Shown here in pieces: positions 7,855-16,573 of a stretch of 33,037 bases of DNA. Source of the DNA: Comamonadaceae bacterium (GTDB lineage: Bacteria > Pseudomonadota > Gammaproteobacteria > Burkholderiales > Burkholderiaceae); the NCBI GenBank assembly GCA_947505915.1, contig CANNNH010000004.1:1-33037 (forward strand), written 5' to 3'. Every line of letters begins with the position of its first letter. Position 1 is the stretch's first letter. Below the pieces are notes generated by a model. The model did no database searches. It was not told where the DNA came from and saw only the letters and a list, made by a program, of their open reading frames with translations. Both the position numbers and the translations under genes were made by a program.

Positions 7855-7894
7855 ATCGGCCGCATGTCAAAAACTTGCGTTATATTGGAGCCAT

Positions 7895-8404
7895 ATGTTT
7901 GAAGTGCTGGTGTACGTTTATGAAAATTATTGGCAAGGTGACGCTTGCCCGGCGCCGCGCCAGTTGAGTCGTAAGCTGATCGCCGCCGGCTTTGAGAGCG
8001 ACGAAATTGAAGCAGCGCTGATCTGGCTCAATGGCCTGCAAGTGGCGGCCCACAACACCCGCGCCACTGGCCCGAGCAAAGAAGACTCCGCCCCCCGCCC
8101 CGAGCACCCTGTTTTGCTGCAAGCGCAATCAGCCGACAGCATGCGTGTTTATTCTGTGGCCGAGCAAGACCACCTGGGCGCCGAGACACTGGGCTTTGTG
8201 AGCTTTTTAGAGTCGGCCGGCGTGTTGCCGCCGCACATGCGCGAGATCGTCATGGACCGCGCCATGGCCGCCCCCGGTGATCCGCTGGACCTCGACGACC
8301 TGAAAATCATTGTGCTCATGGTTTATTGGAGCGTGGGCGAAGAACCCGATGCTTTGGTGCTGGACGAACTTTGCGAAGACGCTCACTACCGCGTGGCGCA
8401 TTGA
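7895..8404 (+). CDS. smg: Smg family protein (DUF494)
   Basis: The 169-residue product starts MFEVLVYVYENYW and shows the acidic, helix-rich character of the Smg family, including SRKLIAAGFESDEIEAALIWL and the C-terminal DDLKIIVLMVYWSVGEEPDALVLDELCED. The molecular function of Smg is not established; the gene is commonly found beside dprA, as here. The ATG at 7895 has TTGGAG four bases upstream. The frame is open further upstream to 7823, overlapping dprA, but those residues are not family-like. Translation probably depends on the dprA transcript. A strong bidirectional terminator follows within 20 bases. Confidence 0.92.
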   Translation: MFEVLVYVYENYWQGDACPAPRQLSRKLIAAGFESDEIEAALIWLNGLQVAAHNTRATGPSKEDSAPRPEHPVLLQAQSADSMRVYSVAEQDHLGAETLGFVSFLESAGVLPPHMREIVMDRAMAAPGDPLDLDDLKIIVLMVYWSVGEEPDALVLDELCEDAHYRVAH

Positions 8405-8423
8405 ATCGCCCTCACCCGGCCAC

Positions 8424-8454
8424 AAAAAAAGCCCGCTGTCAGCGGGCTTTTTTT
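8424..8454. terminator. Bidirectional intrinsic terminator between smg and secF
   Basis: GCCCGCTG (8431-8438) and CAGCGGGC (8440-8447) form a GC-rich stem flanked by seven A on the left (8424-8430) and seven T on the right (8448-8454). It therefore gives a U-tract in both directions and serves the convergent smg and secF transcripts. Confidence 0.92.
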
Positions 8455-8472
8455 CGGCCATGGGCAGCGGCC

Positions 8473-9426
8473 TCAGACGGTCGCGCCCGCGTTCGGGTCG
8501 TTCGGGTCTTCGTCTTTCTTGCTGGTCGGCTTGATCAGGTCTTCCCGCTTGATGCCCAGCCACATGGCAATCGCCGCCGCCACAAACACCGACGAGTAAA
8601 TGCCGAACAAAATGCCGATGGTCAGCGCCATCGCAAAGTAGTGCAGCGTCGGGCCGCCGAACAGCAACATGGACAACACCATGATCTGTGTTGAGCCGTG
8701 GGTGATGATGGTGCGGCTGATGGTGGAGGTGATCGCGTTGTCAATGATCTCTACCGTCTGCATCTTGCGAAAACGCCTAAAGTTCTCGCGAATCCGGTCA
8801 AAGATCACCACCGATTCGTTGACCGAGTAACCCAGCACCGCCAGCACTGCAGCCAGCACGGCCAGTGAGAACTCCCACTGGAAGAAGGCAAAAAAGCCCA
8901 GGATGATGATGACGTCATGCAAGTTGGCAATGATGGCCGCCACAGCGTATTTCCACTCGAAGCGAAACGCCAGATAAACCATGATGCCGACCACCACCAT
9001 GGCCAGTGCTTTGAGTCCGTCTTGCGCCAGTTCTTCGCCGACCTGCGGGCCGACGAACTCTGTGCGTCGCAGCTCTACCTGGGCGTCCTGCGCTTTGAGC
9101 GCGGTCATGACACGCTCGCTTTGCTGCGCCGTGCTCACGCCTTTTTGCGCGGGCAGCCGGATCATCACTTCGCGTGCGGAGCCGAAGGTCTGTACTTGCA
9201 CATCGATATAGCCTAAGCCGGCGACGGTGTCGCGCACCTTGCCGACGTCAGCCGCCTGCGTGTAGCCCACTTCCATGACGGTGCCGCCGGTGAACTCCAC
9301 CGACAGGTGCAAGCCGCGCGAGAACAGAAAAAACACCGCCAGCACAAAGGTGGCAAAGGAAATGATGTTGAAAATCAGGGCATGCCGCATGAACGGTATG
9401 TCCTTGCGGATTTTGAAAAACTCCAT
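8473..9426 (-). CDS. secF: Protein translocase subunit SecF
   Basis: SecF is an inner-membrane subunit that, with SecD and YajC, uses the proton gradient to assist SecYEG-dependent export. The 317-residue protein has one N-terminal membrane segment (about 16-36), a periplasmic domain beginning LSVEFTGGTVMEVGY, and five C-terminal membrane segments. The conserved LGYSVNESVVIFDRIREN block matches the RND-superfamily core of SecF. The ATG at 9426 matches the family start (MEFFKIRKDIPFM). It lies 27 bases after secD on the same strand. The C-terminal tail is polar and charged (KPTSKKDEDPNDPNAG). Confidence 0.97.
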   Translation of the reverse strand: MEFFKIRKDIPFMRHALIFNIISFATFVLAVFFLFSRGLHLSVEFTGGTVMEVGYTQAADVGKVRDTVAGLGYIDVQVQTFGSAREVMIRLPAQKGVSTAQQSERVMTALKAQDAQVELRRTEFVGPQVGEELAQDGLKALAMVVVGIMVYLAFRFEWKYAVAAIIANLHDVIIILGFFAFFQWEFSLAVLAAVLAVLGYSVNESVVIFDRIRENFRRFRKMQTVEIIDNAITSTISRTIITHGSTQIMVLSMLLFGGPTLHYFAMALTIGILFGIYSSVFVAAAIAMWLGIKREDLIKPTSKKDEDPNDPNAGATV

Positions 9427-9453
9427 GGCTTGCTCTTTTCTGTCGTGTCGGGT

Positions 9454-11361
9454 TCAGGGGGCTGAAGGCAGTGTGCTGCGCGCCGGCTTGTCGCCTGCCG
9501 CCGCATCAGGCGCAGCACGCCAGATGGTGCCGATTGAGACGGACTTGAGTTTTTTCTGCCGGCCGTACCAGAGGTTGACCAGGCCGCGCGAGAAGAACAC
9601 GGCCGAGAACATGCTGGTCAAAATGCCGATGCAGTGCACCACCGCAAAACCGCGCACCGGGCCCGAGCCAAAGGCTAGCAGTGCCAGACCGGCAATCAAT
9701 GTGGTGATGTTCGAATCCAAAATGGTGGCCCAGGCACGTTCGTAACCTACCTGGATGGCGGCTTGCGGCGCAGCACCGTTGCGCAGCTCTTCGCGCACAC
9801 GTTCGTTGATCAACACGTTCGAGTCAATCGCCATACCCAGCGCCAGCGCCATGGCGGCCATGCCCGGCAACGTCAGCGTGGCTTGCAGCATCGACAACAC
9901 GGCGATCAGCAGCAGCAAGTTGACGCCCAGCGCCAGGCCTGAGAACAGACCGAACAGCATGTAGTAAGCGGCCATGAAGGCGACGATCACCAGAAAGCCC
10001 CAGATCACGCTGGAAAAACCCTTGGCAATGTTTTCTGCGCCCAGGCTAGGGCCGATGGTGCGCTCTTCAATGATGTCCATGGGTGCGGCCAGCGAGCCGG
10101 CGCGCAGCAGCAGCGCCAGGTCATTGGCTTCGCTCACGTTCATGGTGCCGGAGATCTGGAAGCGGTTGCCCAGCTCGCTTTGAATGACTGGTGCGGTCAG
10201 CACCTCGCCCTTGCCTTTTTCAAACAGCAGGATGGCCATGCGTTTCTTGACGTTTTCGCGGCTGACGTCGCGCATGATGCGGCCGCCCTTGGCGTCCACC
10301 GTCAGGTCCACCTTGGGCTGCTGGCTCTGCGAGTCAAAGCCGGGCTGGGCGTCGGTCAGGCTGTCACCGGTCAGGATGACCTGCTTTTTGACGATGACCG
10401 GGCGGCCGTTGCTCTCTAAAAAGCGCTCGGAGCCGAAGGGCACGATGCCGCCGCCGCTTTCGGCGGCGCGGGCTTCGGCGCTTTCATCGACAAGGCGCAT
10501 CTCCAGCGTGGCGGTGCGGCCCAGAATGTCTTTGGCCTTGGCCGTGTCCTGCACGCCGGGCAACTGCACCACGATGCGGTCCAGGCCCTGCTGCTGAATC
10601 ACCGGTTCGGCCACACCGAGTTCGTTGATCCGGTTGTGGAGAGTGACGATGTTTTGCTTGAGCGCTTGCTCCTGCACGCTGCGTGCGGATTGCGGCTTGA
10701 TGCTCGCTGAGAGCTTGAACTCGTTGCCATCGGGCGCACCCGTTGTTTGCAGGTCGGCGAACTGGTCTTGAATCAAGCGGCTGGTAGCGTCCAGCGTGGC
10801 CTGGTCTCGCAAGCGGATCTCAATGCTCTGGCCGTTGCGGCTGATGCCACCGTGGCGAATGTTTTTTTCGCGCAGCACCAGACGTAGATCACCGGCCAGT
10901 GACTCGGCTTTCTTGGTCAGCGCTGCCTGCATGTCCACTTGCAGCATGAAGTGCACGCCGCCACGCAGGTCCAGACCCAGGTACATGGGCTGCGCGTTCA
11001 GCGCAGTCAGCCAGGCCGGTGAGCGCGACAGCAGGTTCAGGGCCACCACATAAGCAGGCTCGGCCGGGTTGGGGATCAGCGCTTTTTGAATCGCGTCCTT
11101 GGCCTTGAGCTGGGTGTCCGTGCCGGCAAAGCGAGCGCGCACCGAGTTACCGTCCAGGCTGACTTGCTCGGCCGTCAGGCCCGCGTCCTTGAGGGCCTGC
11201 TCGACACGAGCCACCGTGGCCGCATCCACCTTGTTGGCAGATTTAAGCCCGGAGACCTGCACCGCCGGAGCCTCGCCAAAAAAATTGGGCAGCGTGTACA
11301 GCCCCGCCAGCATCAGGGCAATCAAGATGATGGCGTACTTCCAGACCGGGTAACGATTCAT
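9454..11361 (-). CDS. secD: Protein translocase subunit SecD
   Basis: SecD is the large partner of SecF in the proton-driven Sec accessory complex. The 635-residue product has an N-terminal membrane segment (about 8-25), the family motif GLDLRGGVHFMLQVD (129-143), a large periplasmic P1 region and a C-terminal six-helix module containing IAKGFSSVIWG, LGMAIDSNVLINERVREEL and LIAGLALLAFGSGPVRGFA. The Asp in MAIDSNVLI is the conserved transmembrane acidic residue implicated in proton use. The ATG at 11361 fits MNRYPVWKY, the usual betaproteobacterial start. It is placed between yajC (57 bases upstream) and secF, the conserved order. Confidence 0.97.
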   Translation of the reverse strand: MNRYPVWKYAIILIALMLAGLYTLPNFFGEAPAVQVSGLKSANKVDAATVARVEQALKDAGLTAEQVSLDGNSVRARFAGTDTQLKAKDAIQKALIPNPAEPAYVVALNLLSRSPAWLTALNAQPMYLGLDLRGGVHFMLQVDMQAALTKKAESLAGDLRLVLREKNIRHGGISRNGQSIEIRLRDQATLDATSRLIQDQFADLQTTGAPDGNEFKLSASIKPQSARSVQEQALKQNIVTLHNRINELGVAEPVIQQQGLDRIVVQLPGVQDTAKAKDILGRTATLEMRLVDESAEARAAESGGGIVPFGSERFLESNGRPVIVKKQVILTGDSLTDAQPGFDSQSQQPKVDLTVDAKGGRIMRDVSRENVKKRMAILLFEKGKGEVLTAPVIQSELGNRFQISGTMNVSEANDLALLLRAGSLAAPMDIIEERTIGPSLGAENIAKGFSSVIWGFLVIVAFMAAYYMLFGLFSGLALGVNLLLLIAVLSMLQATLTLPGMAAMALALGMAIDSNVLINERVREELRNGAAPQAAIQVGYERAWATILDSNITTLIAGLALLAFGSGPVRGFAVVHCIGILTSMFSAVFFSRGLVNLWYGRQKKLKSVSIGTIWRAAPDAAAGDKPARSTLPSAP

Positions 11362-11418
11362 GGGATGGTTTTCACAAAGGCTTAAGGCGGCAATCGCCCG
11401 GGCGGCGACAGGCCGGGA

Positions 11419-11760
11419 TTACTTGATCGTGCCTTTGGGCAAGACTTGGATGACAGCGCTGCGCTGAACCTGCACTTCAACGCCGGAGGATATCTCCAGG
11501 CTCATATAGCCTTCGCTTAGGCTGCTGACCTTGCCCAGCATGCCGCCGGCGGTGGCGACTTCGTCGCCCTTGGCCAGTGCGTCGATCATGGCGCGGTGCT
11601 CTTTTTGCTTCTTCATTTGCGGGCGGATCATGACGAAATACAGCACCACGAACATCAGCACCAGCGGCAGCATGCTGGTGAGCGAGGACATCATGTCGCC
11701 GCCGGCGGCAGCAGCGGCAGGGGCGGTCTGGGCGAAAGCAGAAGAAATAAACACAGGCAT
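11419..11760 (-). CDS. yajC: Sec translocase accessory protein YajC
   Basis: YajC is a small single-span inner-membrane protein that associates with SecDF. The 113-residue product begins MPVFISSAFAQTAPAAAA, has one strong membrane segment at about residues 28-45 (LPLVLMFVVLYFVMIRPQ) and the cytoplasmic motif RPQMKKQKEHRAMIDALAKGDEVATAGGMLGKV, all typical. An in-frame GTG two codons upstream (11766) is an alternative start; GGAG directly abuts the ATG and is too close to serve it normally, so the start remains uncertain by two residues. It heads yajC-secD-secF. The queA/tgt genes often found upstream in other proteobacteria are replaced here by argC. Confidence 0.94.
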   Translation of the reverse strand: MPVFISSAFAQTAPAAAAAGGDMMSSLTSMLPLVLMFVVLYFVMIRPQMKKQKEHRAMIDALAKGDEVATAGGMLGKVSSLSEGYMSLEISSGVEVQVQRSAVIQVLPKGTIK

Positions 11761-11897
11761 CTCCACGTAGAGTCAATAAAAGTCAAAACGACAACCGGGT
11801 CTCAGGGCCCGCCAGCCGCTTTGATTAGCGAACGATTGTATGCGCGGCCCCCGCGCGACCGGTGGCCTGCGGCCGCTGTTTTTGTAGGGCTATTGGC

Positions 11898-12821
11898 TTA
11901 AAGGCCGAGCATCAGTTGCAGGTTTTGCACCGCCGCGCCCGAAGCGCCCTTGCCCAGGTTGTCCAAGCGTGCGATCAGCACGGCATGGCGGTGTTCTTCG
12001 TTGCCGAAGACGCGCAGTTCCATACGGTTGGTGTCGGCCAGCGCCGTGGCGTCCAGCTTGCCCGACTCGCCGGCCGCTTCAACCGTGACCCAGGGGCTGC
12101 CCGCGTAGTGCGCGGCCAAGGCTTGCTGCAACTTTGCGGCCGTGGGTTTACCGGGCAGCATGTCCAGGTGCAGTGGCAGCTCGACCAGCATGCCCTGGCG
12201 GAAATTGCCGACCGAGGGAATAAAGATAGGCCGGCGCGTCAGGCCCGTGTAGCGGGTGATCTCGGCCAGGTGCTTGTGCGCCAGACCCAGGCCGTAGACC
12301 TCAAACAGGGGAGCGGCGCCGGCTTCGTAGGCCTCGATCATGCTGCGCCCGCCACCGGAGTAACCACTCACAGACGGCAAACACAGCGGAAAGTCTGAGG
12401 GTATCAGGCCGGCGTCTATCAACGGGCGTATCAAGGCAATGGCGCCGGTGGCGTAGCAACCGGGGTTGGAGACGCGGCGTGCGCCTTGCACGGCGGCCTT
12501 CTGGCCGGGGGCTAATTCGGGAAAGCCGTAGACCCAATCGGGTGCGGTGCGGTGCGCGGTCGAGGCGTCAATGATCTTGGGGCCGGGCTGGCCGCTGGCC
12601 GATGCCATGGCATCAATGACGGCCACGGTTTCTCGGGCAGCGTCATCATGCAGGCACAAAATGACCATATCGACCCCGGCCATCAGCGCGCGTTTGGCGG
12701 CGGGGTCTTTGCGCAGTTCGGGGGCAATGCTCTCCAGCTCGATGCCGGCCATGTTTTGCAGCCGTTCACGGATCTGCAAGCCCGTGGTGCCGGCTTCGCC
12801 GTCGATAAAAACTTTGGCCAT
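11898..12821 (-). CDS. argC: N-acetyl-gamma-glutamyl-phosphate reductase, short type
   Basis: ArgC performs the NADPH-dependent reduction of N-acetyl-glutamyl phosphate to the semialdehyde, the third step of arginine synthesis. The 307-residue product starts [21 protein letters not shown], which matches the shorter (type 2) ArgC branch. The catalytic Cys is C122 in [12 protein letters not shown], and [18 protein letters not shown] and [15 protein letters not shown] follow. The ATG at 12821 has AGGAA seven bases upstream; longer upstream reading (to 12863) is not family-like. It is divergent from sucC over 229 bases and leads into yajC after about 137 bases, probably as a separate unit. No other arginine gene is nearby. 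Confidence 0.95.
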   Translation of the reverse strand: MAKVFIDGEAGTTGLQIRERLQNMAGIELESIAPELRKDPAAKRALMAGVDMVILCLHDDAARETVAVIDAMASASGQPGPKIIDASTAHRTAPDWVYGFPELAPGQKAAVQGARRVSNPGCYATGAIALIRPLIDAGLIPSDFPLCLPSVSGYSGGGRSMIEAYEAGAAPLFEVYGLGLAHKHLAEITRYTGLTRRPIFIPSVGNFRQGMLVELPLHLDMLPGKPTAAKLQQALAAHYAGSPWVTVEAAGESGKLDATALADTNRMELRVFGNEEHRHAVLIARLDNLGKGASGAAVQNLQLMLGL

Positions 12822-13050
12822 GGTGTTTGTTCCTGTCTTCGCGGGGCTTGGCGGCTCACGCATTGGCGCCGGCGTGCCAAAGCAAGGTGTAAGTTACGCG
12901 CAATTATGGTGCATCGCAGCATGCTACAGTTATCGGCTGTCAAGTCCGGCACCCGCTGAAGTGACATTGTGGAGGATATGCAGCGAGTGCGCATTTCCTG
13001 AGCAGGCTGTGCGGCGGGCCCCTTCACCGCTGCTTTCTGGAAGCTACTTC
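12822..13050. promoter_or_regulatory. Divergent leader region of argC and sucC
   Basis: The 229-base interval between divergent starts must hold promoters for both genes, but no clear -35/-10 pair stands out. TTGGC (12863-12867) and GCCAA (12876-12880) form a weak dyad near the argC side. GGAAG (13039-13043) is the sucC ribosome binding site. The sucC frame is open through the whole region, but these codons are not family-like and are best read as untranslated. Confidence 0.4.
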
Positions 13051-14211
<1,161 letters not shown>

Positions 14212-14244
14212 GCCCGGCCCCACGTCTACCGATCAGGAAAACCC

Positions 14245-15138
14245 ATGTCGATCTACATCAACAAAAACACCAAAGTCATCACGCAGGGCATCACCGGCAA
14301 GACCGGTCAGTTCCACACGCGCATGTGCCGTGACTACGCGAATGGCAAAAACTGCTTTGTGGCGGGCGTCAACCCCAAGAAAGCCGGCGAAGACTTCGAA
14401 GGCATCCCGATTTACGCCAACGTGAGCCAGGCCGCTCAGGCCACAGGCGCCACGGTGTCTGTCATCTATGTACCGCCCGCAGGCGCTGCGGCCGCCATCT
14501 GGGAAGCTGTGGAAGCCAACCTGGACCTGGCGATCTGCATCACCGAAGGCATTCCGGTTCGCGACATGCTCGAAGTGCGCAACCGCATGAAGGCCAAGGA
14601 AGCCGCCGGCGGCAAGCGCACGCTGCTGCTCGGCCCCAACTGCCCCGGCTTGATCACGCCCGAAGAAATCAAGATCGGCATCATGCCCGGCCACATTCAC
14701 CGCAAGGGTCGCATCGGTGTGGTCTCGCGCTCCGGCACGCTGACTTACGAAGCCGTGGCCCAGCTCACCGAAATCGGTCTGGGCCAGTCCAGCGCTGTCG
14801 GTATTGGCGGCGATCCGATCAACGGCCTCAAGCACATCGACGTGATGCGCGCTTTCAATGATGACCCGGACACCGACGCCGTCATCATGATCGGCGAAAT
14901 CGGCGGCCCCGATGAAGCCGAAGCCGCCATGTGGTGCAAAGCCAATATGAAAAAGCCCATCGTCGGCTTCATCGCCGGCGTCACAGCGCCGGCCGGCAAA
15001 CGCATGGGCCATGCCGGCGCGTTGATCTCCGGCGGTGCTGACACGGCTGACGCCAAGTTGGCCATCATGGAAGCCTGCGGTTTCACGGTCACGCGCAATC
15101 CGTCCGAAATGGCCAAACTGCTCAAAGCCCTGCTCTGA
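14245..15138 (+). CDS. sucD: Succinyl-CoA synthetase (ADP-forming) alpha subunit
   Basis: The alpha subunit binds CoA and carries the phosphorylated active-site histidine. The 297-residue product has the N-terminal CoA-binding Rossmann domain (MSIYINKNTKVITQGITGKTG), the LLGPNCPGLITP block (128-139), GRIGVVSRSGTLTYEA (155-170), IGEIGG (216-221) and GKRMGHAGA (251-259), in which His256 corresponds to the phosphohistidine. Length and start match the family. It is co-transcribed with sucC and followed by a structured 3' UTR with two hairpins ending in a U-tract. Confidence 0.97.
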   Translation: MSIYINKNTKVITQGITGKTGQFHTRMCRDYANGKNCFVAGVNPKKAGEDFEGIPIYANVSQAAQATGATVSVIYVPPAGAAAAIWEAVEANLDLAICITEGIPVRDMLEVRNRMKAKEAAGGKRTLLLGPNCPGLITPEEIKIGIMPGHIHRKGRIGVVSRSGTLTYEAVAQLTEIGLGQSSAVGIGGDPINGLKHIDVMRAFNDDPDTDAVIMIGEIGGPDEAEAAMWCKANMKKPIVGFIAGVTAPAGKRMGHAGALISGGADTADAKLAIMEACGFTVTRNPSEMAKLLKALL

Positions 15139-15167
15139 AACAGTTTCACGCTGGATAAGCATTAGTA

Positions 15168-15192
15168 CGAACGCAGGCAGGTTATGCGTTCG
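15168..15192 (+). other. Hairpin in the sucD 3' UTR
   Basis: CGAACGCA (15168-15175) and TGCGTTCG (15185-15192) pair perfectly over 8 bp around a 9-base loop. It lies between the sucD stop and the terminator at 15213-15237, with an AT-rich single-stranded stretch in between. The layout of a hairpin followed by a terminator is that of many 3'-UTR-derived small RNAs, but expression is unknown. Confidence 0.6.
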
Positions 15193-15212
15193 CCTACACT
15201 CTCTTGAAATAT

Positions 15213-15237
15213 AAAAGCGCTTGGTTGGCGCTTTTTT
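15213..15237 (+). terminator. Intrinsic terminator of sucCD
   Basis: AAAAGCGC (15213-15220), 7-base loop, GCGC (15228-15231) and six T (15232-15237) make a compact terminator 75 bases after sucD. It lies just 25 bases before the next start codon, so the downstream gene's promoter must lie inside or upstream of it. Confidence 0.8.
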
Positions 15238-15262
15238 CTAATTCATAACAAGGGAGTCAACC

Positions 15263-15964
15263 ATGCTTTTCGGCCTCGATTTTTCTTCGCCTGTCTTTTG
15301 GAGCGCCTTCGGCTCCATCTTGCTAGCCAATATTGTTTTGTCTGGCGACAACGCCGTGGTCATTGCCATGGCGGCCCGCACGCTGCAGCCGGTACAACGC
15401 AGCAAAGCTATTTTCTGGGGCAGCGCCGCTGCCATCGTCATGCGCATCGTGCTGACCATCGTGGCCATTCAGCTGCTGACCCTGCCTTACCTCAAGCTCA
15501 TCGGCGCGGTGCTGCTGGTCTACATCGGCGTGGACTTGCTGCGCGGTGAAGAAGAGGGCGACGGCGAAGGCAAAGAGATCAACGGCATGGCCGCGGCCAT
15601 CCGCACCATCCTGATCGCTGACCTGGTCATGAGCCTGGACAACGTGCTGGCCGTGGCCGCCGCAGCCAAGGGCAATGTGCCGCTGCTGGTGATGGGCTTG
15701 CTGGTGAGCATTCCGCTGATCATCTTCGGCGCCACACTTTTGACCAAGGTGATGGAGCGCTTTCCGATCATCATCACGGTGGGCGCTGCCTTGCTGGGTT
15801 TCCTGGCCGGCGAAATGCTGCTGACCGACCCGGCTGTGGTTGACCAGATCGGTGCAGTCAGTGACACGACCTTGACTGTCGGTGGCTTGCTGGGTGCTGC
15901 GCTGGTGGTGGCTTTGGGCACCTGGATGAGCCGCTCGCACAAGCCAGCTGACGCGGCCGAGTGA
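15263..15964 (+). CDS. TerC/YjbE-family integral membrane protein, putative metal exporter
   Basis: The 233-residue polytopic inner-membrane protein belongs to the TerC superfamily, whose characterised members export manganese or have been linked to tellurium resistance. The family's two acidic membrane motifs are visible: ILLANIVLSGDNAVVIAMAA (residues 19-38) and ADLVMSLDNVLAVAAAA (about 114-130); their Asp residues are the expected metal-site positions. A short acidic cytoplasmic loop (GEEEGDGEGKE) separates the two halves, and about seven hydrophobic segments are present. The ATG at 15263 has AGGGAG six bases upstream. It stands between two terminators, so it is monocistronic. Manganese is the likeliest substrate by family, but the leader shows no recognisable yybP-ykoY riboswitch. 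Confidence 0.85.
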   Translation: MLFGLDFSSPVFWSAFGSILLANIVLSGDNAVVIAMAARTLQPVQRSKAIFWGSAAAIVMRIVLTIVAIQLLTLPYLKLIGAVLLVYIGVDLLRGEEEGDGEGKEINGMAAAIRTILIADLVMSLDNVLAVAAAAKGNVPLLVMGLLVSIPLIIFGATLLTKVMERFPIIITVGAALLGFLAGEMLLTDPAVVDQIGAVSDTTLTVGGLLGAALVVALGTWMSRSHKPADAAE

Positions 15965-15987
15965 GTTAAGCCTGCCTTTAAATGCGC

Positions 15988-16013
15988 AAAGCACGGCCTG
16001 TGGCCGTGCTTTT
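15988..16013 (+). terminator. Intrinsic terminator downstream of the TerC-family gene
   Basis: AAAGCACGGCC (15988-15998) pairs with GGCCGTGCTTT (16002-16012) around a TGT loop, an 11-bp perfect stem. The right arm runs into a short T-tract ending at 16013. Confidence 0.8.
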
Positions 16014-16034
16014 CCCATGGCGTTGAAATTTTTT

Positions 16035-16063
16035 TTGAGCAAGCGTCAGGAAAATGTTTCAAT
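16035..16063 (+). promoter_or_regulatory. Candidate sigma-70 type promoter of the pilin gene
   Basis: TTGAGC (16035-16040) and TTCAAT (16058-16063) are separated by 17 bases; each matches the consensus at four of six positions. The pair is well placed about 35 bases before the pilin start. No convincing sigma-54 (GG-N10-GC) site was seen. Confidence 0.35.
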
Positions 16064-16098
16064 AAGGTATTTGGCGCAGGTCCACTCAGGAGTATTTG

Positions 16099-16557
16099 AT
16101 GAAAAACGCCTCGGCTAAAGGCTTCACTTTGATCGAATTGATGATCGTGATCGCCATCGTCGGCATTCTGGCGGCCGTCGCGCTGCCGCGCTACCAGGAG
16201 TACACGGTGCGCGCCAAGGTGGCTGAGATGATCCTGGCCGCACAACCTGGCAAGTTGGCCTTGGCCGAAAGCGTGCAGACCCACAGCGCCATGCCGGCGA
16301 CCACGGACCTGGTGCTGGAATCGGTGCAAACCACCTATGTGTCGAGCGTGGCTTACGCTTACGGAAGCCAAAGCGCAACGGGTGCGACGGGCATCATCAC
16401 GGTGACCGGCAACACAGACACGAACTTGAACGGCAAGACGCTGGCACTCACCGCAAGCTATGACTCGTCCAATGGCCAGCTGACCTGGGCCTGCACGGCG
16501 GGCAGCAACAACGGCATTGCCGCTAAATTTTTACCGGCCAGCTGTAAGAGCAGCAGC
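16099..16557 (+). CDS. Type IV pilin (prepilin, PilA/PilE-like)
   Basis: This is a type IV prepilin that would be processed by prepilin peptidase and assembled into a pilus or pseudopilus. The start [20 protein letters not shown] gives a short 8-residue leader ending in Gly8; cleavage before Phe9 leaves the conserved Glu at mature position 5 (residue 13). A long hydrophobic helix follows. The C-terminal part is polar and Thr/Ser/Gly-rich, with two Cys (about 132 and 149) that would close the D-region disulfide loop. AGGAG lies six bases before the ATG at 16099; the preceding TTG is not needed. The protein is 153 residues. No other assembly gene is adjacent, although a PilT ATPase lies 13 kb away, so this is an orphan pilin locus. 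Confidence 0.93.
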
Positions 16558-16573
16558 TAAGCCCCGGCAGCTC

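Noticed and set aside
12863..12880. TTGGC...GCCAA dyad near argC as an operator
   Set aside because: The arms are only five bases long in a GC-rich region, with no second copy and no known regulator matching it.
12547..13050. N-terminal extension of sucC reading through from inside argC
   Set aside because: The extension is antisense to argC and unlike SucC. The ATG at 13051 has a ribosome binding site and gives the family length.
15139..15262. yybP-ykoY manganese riboswitch upstream of the TerC-family gene
   Set aside because: Family members often carry one, but the conserved riboswitch core is not visible. The space is taken by the sucD 3' UTR hairpins, and only 25 bases separate the terminator from the start codon.
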